The notes beneath the pieces are model-generated. The model was not told the DNA's origin. It ran no database searches and saw nothing but the letters and a program-made list of their open reading frames with translations. The position numbers and the translations under genes were made by a program. Positions 16,977 to 25,749 of a stretch of 49,028 bases of DNA are shown here, one piece after another; position 1 is the stretch's first letter, and every line of letters starts with the position of its first letter. The DNA comes from Lachnospiraceae bacterium UBA7202 (GTDB taxonomy: Bacteria; Bacillota; Clostridia; Lachnospirales; Lachnospiraceae), in contig DKUO01000007.1 of the NCBI GenBank assembly GCA_002490705.1, positions 1 through 49,028 on the forward strand. The letters are read 5' to 3'.

Positions 16977-17714
16977 TCACTCCAAATGGTACAGTAACCA
17001 TGACAACACCGTAAGGCCTGCCGTCTCGGTCCGCAGTATTCTTTTTCCGAGCGTAACCGGCATAATTTCCGCCGCCAAGGCCTCCTCCACCTCGCTCTGT
17101 TCAAACCCGCCCTCCGGGCCGATAAAAACCGCCACACTCTCGCCGGGCTGTATCGCCTCTATGATTTTCCTCGTGTGCGCCATATCGCCCGCAAGTTCAT
17201 AGGGAATAAGTTTCACATCCATCCGGCGCGCATAAGCCACCGCCTCCCTCATGGACATAGGCTCTCTGACTCTCGGAATGATCCCCCGCCTGCACTGTTT
17301 GGCCGCCGCCTCCGCAATCCCCTGCCAGCGCTTTACTTTCGCCGACGCTTTCTTTTCGTCCAGTTTTACCACACACCGTTTTACCGCCAGCGGAATCACC
17401 TCAAAGACGCCAAGCTCCACGGATTTCTGGATGATCAGCTCCATTTTATCCGCTTTCGGCAGTCCCTGAAAGAGATAAATTTTAGAGGGCAGTTCCACCC
17501 CCTCTTCCCTGATAAACCGCAGCGTACAGATCACGCTGTCCTGCGTAAACTCTTCGATGCCGCATCGGTACTCCCTGCCGTCCACTCCGTTTTTGACCGC
17601 AATCTCCTCGCCGGGCTGCAGCCGGAGCACATTTTTAATATGATTGACATCGCTGCCCGTAATGATAATCTTTTTATCCAGAATCTGTGATGAATCCACA
17701 AAGAATTGATGCAT
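16977..17714 (-). CDS. rsmE: 16S rRNA (uracil-1498-N3)-methyltransferase RsmE
   Basis: A 245-residue SPOUT-class methyltransferase. The N-terminal PUA-like domain has HIKNVLRLQPGE near 25-36. The C-terminal knot motifs are VFIGPEGGFEQSEVE near 193-207 and LGKRILRTETAG near 219-230, typical of RsmE. It methylates U1498 of 16S rRNA. In Bacillus the homologue yqeU lies between prmA and mtaB. Here a VanZ-like gene separates it from prmA, and the desulfurase-thiI pair separates it from mtaB. Confidence 0.94.
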   Translation of the reverse strand: MHQFFVDSSQILDKKIIITGSDVNHIKNVLRLQPGEEIAVKNGVDGREYRCGIEEFTQDSVICTLRFIREEGVELPSKIYLFQGLPKADKMELIIQKSVELGVFEVIPLAVKRCVVKLDEKKASAKVKRWQGIAEAAAKQCRRGIIPRVREPMSMREAVAYARRMDVKLIPYELAGDMAHTRKIIEAIQPGESVAVFIGPEGGFEQSEVEEALAAEIMPVTLGKRILRTETAGLTVLSWLLYHLE

Positions 17715-17748
17715 GATAAGTCCTTCTATAATCGTTTCCGCCTTCTGT

Positions 17749-18294
17749 CTACTGCTCTTCTTCCATTGCCCGCTTTATACGCCGTCTGTGTATACGCTTT
17801 ACAATCCTCACGACAAGCGCAAACATCAGCACTCCCAAAAGCGCTCCGGAACTGTCAATCAGCACATCCGAAAACCGCCCCGAGCGCCCTGCCACAAAAA
17901 GCTGGTGTATCTCATCCGTCGCGGCATAGACAGCCGCCGCAAAAAAAGCCGTTATACCTCTTCGCAAAAAACTCATTTCCCACTGTCCAATCCATATGTA
18001 GAGAAGGACAGACAAAACCCCGTACTCGGTCATGTGGGCCGCTTTTCTGACAAGCCCCTCAATGGTATCGGCGATTTCCTTCACCCGCGCATCGCTCAGA
18101 TCCAAATGAAAAAAGGTTCTGGTCGAACTCACCATATGAAAGGTGAAGCTCTCACTCACCGCGCCGGATTCCTCTTTCGTCTGCGCGGAAAATGCAAAAA
18201 TCACGCACATCCACACGATTGCCAGCACACCCGCCAGATTCCGAAGCAAAAACATACCGAATTTTTCTTCTGTCTTTCTCATAACAAACCCCAT
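17749..18294 (-). CDS. VanZ-like membrane protein
   Basis: A 181-residue membrane protein with the VanZ pattern: first helix with VWMCVIFAFSAQ, a KAAHMTEYGVLSVLLY helix, an ATDEIHQLFVAGRSGRFSDVLIDSSGALLG block carrying the conserved Asp-Glu-His-Gln and Arg-Asp residues, and a basic C-terminal end. VanZ confers low-level teicoplanin resistance in enterococci, but most chromosomal members have no assigned function. The start is uncertain: MGFVM has a weak ribosome site, and the ATG four codons later has GGGG 6 bases upstream. No vanA-type resistance genes are near. Confidence 0.82.
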   Translation of the reverse strand: MGFVMRKTEEKFGMFLLRNLAGVLAIVWMCVIFAFSAQTKEESGAVSESFTFHMVSSTRTFFHLDLSDARVKEIADTIEGLVRKAAHMTEYGVLSVLLYIWIGQWEMSFLRRGITAFFAAAVYAATDEIHQLFVAGRSGRFSDVLIDSSGALLGVLMFALVVRIVKRIHRRRIKRAMEEEQ

Positions 18295-18326
18295 TCCGAA
18301 GCCGCAAACTGCAAGTCACAGGCTTC

Positions 18327-19313
18327 TCATTTCTTTATGGCCGTCACCGATACCCACTCGCCCAGATGATTCACCTCAAGAACCGTAAGCCCTGCCGACT
18401 CCACGGCCTGTCTCACCGTCTCCTCCTTGGCCTCAATGATCCCGGAAGTAATATAGACGCCGCCGGGTTTCAGGCAGTTTACGGCCACAGGCGTAAGAGG
18501 CACCAAAACATCGGCCAAAATATTTGCCGCCACGATATCATAACACCCGTTACCGACTTTATCCTGTATCTCTTTCTCCGTGATAATATTACCGATGAGC
18601 AGGTCAAACGCCTCATCCGCAATCCCGTTGGCTTCCTTATTCTGCGCCACAGCTTCCACCGCGCAGGGGTCCAGGTCTGTTCCCACCGCATGTTTCGCCC
18701 CGTACATAAGCGCAATGATGGAAAGGATGCCGCTGCCCGTCCCCACATCCAGAAGCTCTGTCTCCGGGGTCAGGTGCTTTTTGATCTGTCCGATGCAGAG
18801 CCTTGTAGTCTCATGCATACCCGTACCGAAGGCCGTGCCCGGGTCAATGTGCAGAATTTTCTTATCGCGGTCCTCCGGCTTCACCTCTTCCCATGAAGGA
18901 ATCACCAGAAGATCATCTATGTAGAATTGATGAAAGAACTGTTTCCAGTTATTGATCCAGTCAATGTCCTCCGTCTCGGACACCGTAACGCTGCCCTCCC
19001 CGATTTCCATAAACTCTCTTACCTCGGACAGCGCTTCCTCAATCCTTGCAAGCACGCTGTCCTTATCCGCGCATTCTCCGTCCAATGCAAGAGAACCGTC
19101 CTCCCTGATCTCCGCGAAGAAACTTAGATAGGCAACCCCGTCGTCCTGCTCCGGTTCCGGCAGAATATCAACAAACATCCGTTCCTTGTCAAGCGGTGAG
19201 AGCGGCACCTTGTCCTCGATCTGCGCGCCCTCAAGACCTCTGTCATAGAGCTCGCTGATGATGAGATCTTCCGCTTCGGCAAGGGTTTTTATTCTGAACT
19301 TCATCCACTTCAT
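18327..19313 (-). CDS. prmA: Ribosomal protein L11 methyltransferase PrmA
   Basis: A 328-residue PrmA. The N-terminal substrate-recognition domain begins MKWMKFRIKT, followed by the linker DWINNWKQFFHQFYIDDLLVIPSWEE (about 118-143), the DPGTAFGTGMHETTRLC block near 157-171, SAM motif LLDVGTGSGILSI near 184-196, and VAANILADVLVPLTP near 256-270 with the NxxA-type motif. It methylates ribosomal protein L11. In Bacillus it immediately follows dnaJ. Here four genes intervene (yerB-like, xpaC-like, DUF6056 and telA). Confidence 0.95.
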   Translation of the reverse strand: MKWMKFRIKTLAEAEDLIISELYDRGLEGAQIEDKVPLSPLDKERMFVDILPEPEQDDGVAYLSFFAEIREDGSLALDGECADKDSVLARIEEALSEVREFMEIGEGSVTVSETEDIDWINNWKQFFHQFYIDDLLVIPSWEEVKPEDRDKKILHIDPGTAFGTGMHETTRLCIGQIKKHLTPETELLDVGTGSGILSIIALMYGAKHAVGTDLDPCAVEAVAQNKEANGIADEAFDLLIGNIITEKEIQDKVGNGCYDIVAANILADVLVPLTPVAVNCLKPGGVYITSGIIEAKEETVRQAVESAGLTVLEVNHLGEWVSVTAIKK

Positions 19314-19321
19314 AAACCGGC

Positions 19322-20467
19322 TTACTTCCTTTCGCTGATCTCCAAAAGCTTCTGTTTAAGCTCGTTCTCCATGGTCTGCATCTCCTGCTCGGCAATCCTT
19401 CTCTTCTCCCTGCCGTCCGCCTGAATCTTCATCACCTCATCCAGGGTGGAAATCAGGTTCGCATTGGTATTTTTCAGCGTTTCCATATCAATAATGCCGC
19501 GCTCTGACTCCTTCGCGCTCTCAATGCTGGCCGTCTTTAATACTTCCGCATTTTTCCTCAAAAGCTCGTTGGTCATATCGGACACTTCTCTCTGAGCCTT
19601 GGCCGCCTGCTCCGCATGGGTCACCCCAAGGGCAAGCACCATCTGGCTCTTCCAGAGAGGAATGGTGTTTACTATCGTTGACTGGATTTTCTCCACCATC
19701 ATGGTATCGCTGCTCTGTACCAGCCTGATCTGAGGCGCCGTCTGAATAGATACCATTCTTGTGAGCTCCAGATCATGCAGTTTTTTCTCAAAACGATCGC
19801 AGAGCGCCTCCAGATCTCTCGCCGCCTGCGCGTCCTCCGGCAGGCCGCTGGCTTTCGCCTTCTCCAAAAGCTGGGGCAGCTCCGTCTCTCTCGTCTCTGC
19901 AAGCTTCTTTTTACCTGCCAGTATATACATGGAAAGTTCTTTAAAATAGGTCAGGTTCAGATCATACATCTTGTCCAGAAGGGAGATATCTTTTAAAAGC
20001 TGCACCTGATTATTTTCAAGCGCTTCACAGATTTTATTTACATTGGTCTCCGCCCTGGCGTACTTCGCCTTCATGGATTCCAGCTTGTGGGCGGGCTTTT
20101 TAAAAAGACCGAGAAATCCTTTCTCTTCCTCCTCGTCAAAACCCTTTAGCTGGGTCACCACATCGGAGAGCATTTCGCCAACTTCTCCCAAATCCTTCGT
20201 CTTGACGTTCTCCAATGCATTCCCTGAAAAATCCGCCATCTTTTTCTGCGTACCCACGCCGTACTGCAAAATCGCCGTTGAGTTATGCAGGTCGATCTGC
20301 TTTGCGAACTCCTCAACCTGACGTTTTTCCTCCTCGTTTAAGACAGAGTCGTCCAATTCCTCTTTGATATCCTTCGCCTGAGGAATTTCAGTCAAAGGCT
20401 GCTTTTCCTTCACCGCGTCTTCTACCTCACCGAAAACCAGCGTAGGCGTTGTCTCTTTAAAATCCAT
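19322..20467 (-). CDS. TelA/KlaA family toxic anion resistance protein
   Basis: A 381-residue, largely alpha-helical cytoplasmic protein of the TelA family (tellurite resistance). Recognisable parts are the FAKQIDLHNSTAILQYGVGTQKKMADFS segment near 55-82, LGLFKKPAHK near 120-130, and the MLALGVTHAEQAAKAQREVSDMTNELLRKNAE-type C-terminal region. GGAGG 8 bases before the ATG fixes the start, although the frame is open 17 codons further up. Chromosomal telA genes are commonly paired with xpaC. Here an apparently inserted membrane-protein gene separates the two. The link to tellurite is indirect, and a role in envelope or phage stress is often proposed but unproven. Confidence 0.87.
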   Translation of the reverse strand: MDFKETTPTLVFGEVEDAVKEKQPLTEIPQAKDIKEELDDSVLNEEEKRQVEEFAKQIDLHNSTAILQYGVGTQKKMADFSGNALENVKTKDLGEVGEMLSDVVTQLKGFDEEEEKGFLGLFKKPAHKLESMKAKYARAETNVNKICEALENNQVQLLKDISLLDKMYDLNLTYFKELSMYILAGKKKLAETRETELPQLLEKAKASGLPEDAQAARDLEALCDRFEKKLHDLELTRMVSIQTAPQIRLVQSSDTMMVEKIQSTIVNTIPLWKSQMVLALGVTHAEQAAKAQREVSDMTNELLRKNAEVLKTASIESAKESERGIIDMETLKNTNANLISTLDEVMKIQADGREKRRIAEQEMQTMENELKQKLLEISERK

Positions 20468-20483
20468 CTTAATATCCTCCATT

Positions 20484-21956
20484 TTAATTATAATAAATAT
20501 ATATTGCACGCTTACCATAAAATCGTGCTATCGTCCGATTCCCATATTCCTCATCCGGATCATACCACCCTTCAAAAAACTGCGGGCCAATCAGACATAC
20601 CCACTGCTCTACAAAATCTGTATGTATTTCTACAATATCTTGGTCGCTCTCCTCAATCTGCCTGTAAATATTCACGCAAAAATCTGAATACTGTGCAAAC
20701 ATGCCTGCCGAAAGCTCCCTGTACTCCGCAATAAAAGGAATTCTATCCCAATCATCTCTTTCTAAAACCAGCAGAGTTGCCAAGAGAAAACACCCAATAC
20801 ATATGGTATCCCGATTCACTATTTTTTGACTTACCGTACTATATTTTCTGTCTAGCCATCCCTTTATATATAACATTCCTATAAAAATATAGAGATAAAA
20901 GGCAGTATCCGAAATAAAATTTCCCCGCATTAAGATTTCGTACACATCATATCCATATCCAAGCATTGCCGGAAAAATAATACCGCTCACAAATCCAAAA
21001 AGAACAAGAACAAACAGTCCTGGCAGTTTAAAATCAAATCTGTTCTGTTGTCTCTCTGACGAAAATACAAATCCACAAAGCAAAATCACAATAATCCAAA
21101 ATACCGGATTCGAGACAAAAGTTTCCCACCGCTCAATTGTATACTTCACAGACATTTTACCTGCATATATAACATCTCTTATTGTTATTGCTTTTCCTGC
21201 CCCCAGATAATTTCCCGGAGCCAAACCATTGATAATTGCCCCCAGCAGAGTAATACCCATTACGATACAGGGCACTTTCAATTCTCTCCTATCAATAATT
21301 CCCCACACAGCCACCATTAAATAAAGCGCACAGCAAAAAGCTGCAATGCTCAGTGTCCCGCCGCTTCCTAAAAATCCAAGTATAGACGCAACTATATAAA
21401 GCAATAACTTTTTTCTTCCGCCTTCCTCACACAGCCCAAAGGAAAAAGATACGATCCCTAATAAAATCAAAGATGTAATCATCAAATACTGGATCGACGT
21501 AATAAACCAATAAAAAGCTTCGTGCCATTCATAGTAAATCAATCCGTTAAACATTGCCAAAAGAGCACAGTAAAACGGCAAAACTCTTTCTCGAGGAAAC
21601 CCCATGAGTTTATGGGCCACTGCATAGAGAAACAGATACAATACCCCGTAAAAAAACAACAGACTGCAAAATTCAAAAACTCTGATTCCCCATAAATCGC
21701 AGTTAATAATTCCAGAAATAAAATATCCTAAAAAACTTGATGTATAGCACCCGCGAAAAGTCTTATAATATTCAATCGTCCATTTCATCGCCATATAAAA
21801 CAAACCATGACCCTCCGCCAGTGTCTCCTGTGCATAAAACGCATAATGGAAATCATCCTGACAAGGATAAGCATACCGTGTGATCATCAAAGACGGTACG
21901 GTCAAAACCAAAACTGCCAAAATAAATATGCCCTTTTTTCTCATCCATTTTAACAT
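20484..21956 (-). CDS. Polytopic membrane protein, DUF6056/GT-C-like
   Basis: A 490-residue protein with about ten or more membrane helices. The first extracellular loop carries YPCQDDFHY near residues 30-38. An acidic pair in this position is typical of GT-C glycosyltransferases that use lipid-linked sugars, and the overall look matches DUF6056 proteins. A soluble C-terminal part (about 415-490) has FFEGWYDPDEEYG. It begins one base from the xpaC-like stop and ends 16 bases before telA. It sits inside a pair of genes that normally belong together, and its DNA is visibly richer in A and T than the neighbours, which suggests later acquisition. Function unknown; surface glycosylation is a guess. 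Confidence 0.65.
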   Translation of the reverse strand: MLKWMRKKGIFILAVLVLTVPSLMITRYAYPCQDDFHYAFYAQETLAEGHGLFYMAMKWTIEYYKTFRGCYTSSFLGYFISGIINCDLWGIRVFEFCSLLFFYGVLYLFLYAVAHKLMGFPRERVLPFYCALLAMFNGLIYYEWHEAFYWFITSIQYLMITSLILLGIVSFSFGLCEEGGRKKLLLYIVASILGFLGSGGTLSIAAFCCALYLMVAVWGIIDRRELKVPCIVMGITLLGAIINGLAPGNYLGAGKAITIRDVIYAGKMSVKYTIERWETFVSNPVFWIIVILLCGFVFSSERQQNRFDFKLPGLFVLVLFGFVSGIIFPAMLGYGYDVYEILMRGNFISDTAFYLYIFIGMLYIKGWLDRKYSTVSQKIVNRDTICIGCFLLATLLVLERDDWDRIPFIAEYRELSAGMFAQYSDFCVNIYRQIEESDQDIVEIHTDFVEQWVCLIGPQFFEGWYDPDEEYGNRTIARFYGKRAIYIYYN

Positions 21957-23204
21957 TTACAATAACCCATCCTGTTTCATCATCGTATGTAGCACCGAGA
22001 TATCCGACTGGATATCCCACGCCTTTTCCCGGAACAGTTCATCCAGAAATTTCTCAAAGGCTCCGTTGATATTGTCAACCGCCGTCTCGATCTCCCGTTT
22101 AGTCTGCGCCACATTTGACAGATCCGGCTGCCCGTCCAGATCCCGGTAAGCCTCCAGCAGCTTCTTCGTCGTGGGCAGATAAAAGCTTAACATCTTGCGG
22201 AGTTCCGAAGCCAGCTCCGGCTCCTCCTCCACCCGGTCAAAAATTCTCGTAACCAACGTTTCCAGACGGTCCAGTTTGTCTGACATTTCCTCGCCGGGTA
22301 TCTCGTCGTTGCACTGGCGGATGAGGCGCACATAGCTCTTACCCTCTTCGATCACTTCCGCCGCTTTGCCAAGGCGCTCTTTTTCCTGTTGCTTTCGCTC
22401 ATCAGCCAGCTTTTCTGTCTCGCGGTTTTTCTGCTGCTCCTCATAATCCTTCTGGGTGAGCATATACTGGTCGTACATTTCATTGCTGGCAATCAGGCAG
22501 GTTTCTTTCTGATCCAGATGAGCCTGCTTAAACATGTCAAGCTGTATCATCTTTTTTAAATCTTTGACAATGAACCGCTCGCTTCTGCCTGTTCGTTTTG
22601 CCATCTCCTGAATGGAGCAGTACAGCTTATCCTTCACCATACCCACATATCTTTTATAACGACTCGCGCGACCTAAAAGCCGCGCCCCATGGGTGCCAAG
22701 GCACAGGCCCGCCGCCGTAAAAATTCCCGATATGACCACCGGAACCACAGAAGCGGAATACAGAATCAATTCGCTCACCGATCCAAGCAGGGCAATGGCG
22801 AATATACCCATCACGCCATAGCCCGCTCCCGCATACACCACACCGGATACAGATCCTTTCGGCGTGCGCTGAAACAACCGTGTGTCAAGCCGGGCATTGG
22901 GTTTCCTGTACTCCGGGCGGTTCACATAGGTACCCGCCGGCCTGTCAGGCGTATTTTTGACAAACCCCTGCGTCACATCGTTTACCGCACGGCTGATGCT
23001 GTCTCCCACGACTCCCACAGTGCGGTTTACGCTCTCGCCCACTGTCTCTACGGTGCGGTTCATTTCCCGCACCGTAGAGTTCAAGGTTGCATTCACGGTG
23101 TCGCCAATGTTTTTTCCAAGATTTGTAAAATCCCCCGTTTCCACGGCGTGCTGTACCTGATCCCGTATATTCTCACCGGTCCGATACCACTCATTCTTGT
23201 CCAT
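21957..23204 (-). CDS. XpaC-like protein (5-bromo-4-chloroindolyl phosphate hydrolysis family)
   Basis: About 415 residues. The N-terminal 100 residues form an amphipathic repeat-like stretch of the form (G/N)xSVNRTVxxVG. Two membrane helices follow near 135-185 (GYGVMGIFAIALLG and VVPVVISGIFTAAGLCLG), then a KRYVGMVKDKLYCSIQEMAKRTG segment resembling a winged-helix recognition region, and a long coiled-coil C-terminus. This is the Halogen_Hydrol/XpaC family, whose true function is unclear and which is often paired with telA. The start at the ATG overlapping the yerB-like stop by 14 bases was chosen because it begins MDKNEWYRTGENI. The frame is open 41 codons further up, inside the preceding gene. 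Confidence 0.75.
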   Translation of the reverse strand: MDKNEWYRTGENIRDQVQHAVETGDFTNLGKNIGDTVNATLNSTVREMNRTVETVGESVNRTVGVVGDSISRAVNDVTQGFVKNTPDRPAGTYVNRPEYRKPNARLDTRLFQRTPKGSVSGVVYAGAGYGVMGIFAIALLGSVSELILYSASVVPVVISGIFTAAGLCLGTHGARLLGRASRYKRYVGMVKDKLYCSIQEMAKRTGRSERFIVKDLKKMIQLDMFKQAHLDQKETCLIASNEMYDQYMLTQKDYEEQQKNRETEKLADERKQQEKERLGKAAEVIEEGKSYVRLIRQCNDEIPGEEMSDKLDRLETLVTRIFDRVEEEPELASELRKMLSFYLPTTKKLLEAYRDLDGQPDLSNVAQTKREIETAVDNINGAFEKFLDELFREKAWDIQSDISVLHTMMKQDGLL

Positions 23205-24405
23205 ACTCCACGCACCCTCTATATTCCTCTTTATCCCAAATATTACAGATCCAGGTACTTCCCTGATTGAAGACGATTTCTTCCCCGCTTTCGTCATAGA
23301 ACTTCGCCGGCGTGAAATCACCATCATAACGCTTCCAAGTCCCTTTTATCACCTTTCCATTTGTAAATACAATAGCGTCCCCTTCGCCGTGTACTTCAAA
23401 AGCCAGATAGTCATGAGCATCCCGCACTTCCCCGTGGCAATACTGAAATACCACATTGCTGACAGTAAGCTGACCGCCTGTAAGCTCGTCGATCTGCTTT
23501 TGACCGTCCTGATAGCGGTAATACAGCTGGTCGTCCTCATGATACTCAAAGTACGGATGGTACGCGCCGTAACCACCGGCATTCTGACCCGTTTTCCCGC
23601 CCGGATAAATATAGGAAGCCTCCTCGTTCTCCGCATACTCCGCCCTCACGTTGTCCGCCGCAAAGAGGAAGGGAGGCACATAGGCGTCGTCATAATTCCA
23701 ATCATAACCAAGTCTTTCCACCGCTTTAAAAAGACCGTCAATCATCAGATAACCTGTAAATTCCGTGGCCTTACCCGGCCGTTTTACCCGGTCAAAAGCT
23801 TCGCTCGCCGGATTGTGGATGCCCTCTACCGCTTGGCTGACATTATAATAATTCGGCCGGTTAATCAATTCCTCCACATAAGGCACTGCCAGTCCCCAGT
23901 TACAGTAAATAGCCTCATATCCCATCGCCTGATAGACATAATAATCCCGGCTCGACCGGACAGGCCCGATCCGATCCAGATCGTCAAAATCCTCAAACAC
24001 TCCCATAAGACGGGTAATACGGCCCTCCACCGGCGCTTCGTAGATAATTGCCGCACGGGAAAGTCCGTACTGCGGCAAAGCCGGCGCATTGTTGGGTATC
24101 ATCACCGCAATGGGCCGTCTCTTGGCCTGCTCAACCTTCGTCCACTGGCCGGTCAGATAACTCTGAATCTTGCCATCCTTTTCCACCCGTTCTTCAATCA
24201 CTAAGGAATCCGGTTCCTCCTCGGGTTCTTCCTCCTCTTCCGGTTCAGGCTCTTCCACCTCCTGCGGTTCAATCGGTTCTATTTCCAACTGCGGTTTAGG
24301 CGCTGTTTCTTCCTCTTTTCCGCAGGACGCTGCAAAAAACATGAACAAGCAAAAAATACTTATCAACAGGGAAATTTTCCCTTTTTTCTTTCCAGTACAC
24401 TTCAT
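23191..24405 (-). CDS. DUF3048 lipoprotein (YerB-like)
   Basis: A 404-residue lipoprotein: signal peptide with lipobox AASC (Cys near 28), a Glu/Pro-rich linker (about 35-70) and a DUF3048 domain with RPIAVMIPNNAPALPQYGLSRA near 97-118, a GRITRLMGVF block and a C-terminal subdomain (VSNVVFQYCHGEV, FNQGSTWICNI). B. subtilis YerB is a homologue of unknown function with possible cell-wall or competence links. It overlaps the downstream xpaC-like gene by 14 bases, so both are probably translated together. A TATAAAAT-like -10 box lies about 60-70 bases upstream. Confidence 0.87.
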   Translation of the reverse strand: MKCTGKKKGKISLLISIFCLFMFFAASCGKEEETAPKPQLEIEPIEPQEVEEPEPEEEEEPEEEPDSLVIEERVEKDGKIQSYLTGQWTKVEQAKRRPIAVMIPNNAPALPQYGLSRAAIIYEAPVEGRITRLMGVFEDFDDLDRIGPVRSSRDYYVYQAMGYEAIYCNWGLAVPYVEELINRPNYYNVSQAVEGIHNPASEAFDRVKRPGKATEFTGYLMIDGLFKAVERLGYDWNYDDAYVPPFLFAADNVRAEYAENEEASYIYPGGKTGQNAGGYGAYHPYFEYHEDDQLYYRYQDGQKQIDELTGGQLTVSNVVFQYCHGEVRDAHDYLAFEVHGEGDAIVFTNGKVIKGTWKRYDGDFTPAKFYDESGEEIVFNQGSTWICNIWDKEEYRGCVEYGQE

Positions 24406-24487
24406 AGGTTTTTCATTCTCCTTGCTTATCTTTTATCGTCTTGGTCAGTATCTGTTCCTATAACTATTTTATACTACCACAAAAATG

Positions 24488-24517
24488 CAAGAAAAGCCAC
24501 GAGAATTCTCTCGTGGC
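24488..24517 (-). terminator. Intrinsic terminator after dnaJ
   Basis: On the minus strand a 9-bp perfect stem GCCACGAGA/TCTCGTGGC (24496-24517, 4-base loop) is followed by TTTTCTT. It ends the hrcA-grpE-dnaK-dnaJ transcript, so the yerB-like gene must have its own promoter. Confidence 0.85.
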
Positions 24518-24550
24518 CCGCATAATAACTATCCTTTTAAACATGTATTC

Positions 24551-25729
24551 CTAAAATTTGAATTTTTTCTTCTTTTTTCCGCCGCCCGTCTGATCCTCGG
24601 AGGCTTCTGCGGATATGTTCTTCGCCGCATTCAACGAATCGCCCGTATGCTCGTCAAATTGTTTCAAAAGTTCTTTCGCTTCATGAGAAAGTTTATCGGG
24701 CACCTGCACCACCAACGTCACATAATGGTCGCCGCGCACATCTTTACTGCGCAGGGAAGGAACGCCCTTGCCTTTGAGACGTACCTTGGTGTCCGTCTGG
24801 GTTCCGGCCTTCACTTCATAGATCACCCGGCCGTCTACGGTGTCGATCACGATCTCACCGCCCAGCGCCGCAACGGCAAAGGACATAGGAACTGTGGAAT
24901 AAATATTCTCATCCTGTCTCTGGAAGATCGGATGCCTGCCGACTACCACCTCAACCAAAAGATCGCCTCTGGGTCCGCCGTTTGTACCCGGTTCCCCCTT
25001 ATCGCGGATACGGACGCACTGTCCGTTGTCGATGCCGGCCGGAATGGAAACCTGTATCTTCTTTTTATTTGCAATATAGCCGGTACCCCGGCAATCAGGA
25101 CATTTGTCCTTTATCACCTTACCCGTTCCATGACAGTCAGGACAAGTCTGCACGTTTCGCACTGTGCCGAAGAAAGACTGGGAAGTGAAAACCACCTGTC
25201 CCTTACCGCCGCACTTACTGCACGTCTCAGGGCTGGTTCCCGGCTTAGCTCCCGTGCCGTGGCAGGAGGTACACTCATCCTTAAGCGTCAGTTCAATCTC
25301 CTTATCCACACCAAAGACAGCCTCCTCAAAGCTGATCCTAACGCTGGTCCTGATATTTGCGCCCTTCATGGGCCCGCTGCTTCTGGAGCCGCTGCGCCTG
25401 CCGCCGCCAAACAGATCACCGAAAATATCCCCGAAAATATCCCCGAAATCAGCGCTGTTAAAGTCAAAGCCGCCAAAGCCGCCTGCACCGCCCGCACCGT
25501 CGAAGGCGGCATGACCATACTGGTCATACTGCCTTCTCTTTTCAGGATCGCTCAAAACTGCATAGGCCTCCGAAGCCTCCTTGAACTTTTTCTCCGCTTC
25601 CGCGTCCCCGGGATTCATGTCAGGGTGATATTTCTTAGCCAGAGCTCTATATGCTTTTTTTATGGCGGCGTCATCAGCGTTTTTCTCTACGCCGAGCACC
25701 TCATAATAATCTCGTTTCTGTTCTGCCAT
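24551..25729 (-). CDS. dnaJ: Chaperone protein DnaJ
   Basis: A 392-residue type I DnaJ: J domain at 1-70 with the HPD motif (KKYHPDMN near 33-40), a Gly/Phe-rich linker (GGAGGFGGFDF and FGDIFGDIFGDLFGGGRR), four zinc-binding repeats CxxCxGxG (CTSCHGTG, CSKCGGKG, CPDCHGTG, CPDCRGTG, about 155-220), and two beta-barrel substrate-binding domains. It delivers unfolded proteins to DnaK and stimulates its ATPase. It follows dnaK after 20 bases and ends in a lysine-rich tail KKKKKFKF. Confidence 0.97.
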   Translation of the reverse strand: MAEQKRDYYEVLGVEKNADDAAIKKAYRALAKKYHPDMNPGDAEAEKKFKEASEAYAVLSDPEKRRQYDQYGHAAFDGAGGAGGFGGFDFNSADFGDIFGDIFGDLFGGGRRSGSRSSGPMKGANIRTSVRISFEEAVFGVDKEIELTLKDECTSCHGTGAKPGTSPETCSKCGGKGQVVFTSQSFFGTVRNVQTCPDCHGTGKVIKDKCPDCRGTGYIANKKKIQVSIPAGIDNGQCVRIRDKGEPGTNGGPRGDLLVEVVVGRHPIFQRQDENIYSTVPMSFAVAALGGEIVIDTVDGRVIYEVKAGTQTDTKVRLKGKGVPSLRSKDVRGDHYVTLVVQVPDKLSHEAKELLKQFDEHTGDSLNAAKNISAEASEDQTGGGKKKKKFKF

Positions 25730-25749
25730 GACCTAAGCCTTTCCGATTT

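Noticed and set aside
17749..18294. Glycopeptide resistance locus suggested by the VanZ-like gene
   Set aside because: No ligase, dehydrogenase or dipeptidase genes of a van cluster are nearby, and VanZ-like proteins are common in Clostridia without resistance.
23197..24204. A 335-codon open frame opposite the YerB-like gene
   Set aside because: No start-site evidence or known domain; the minus strand has a signal peptide, lipobox and DUF3048 motifs.
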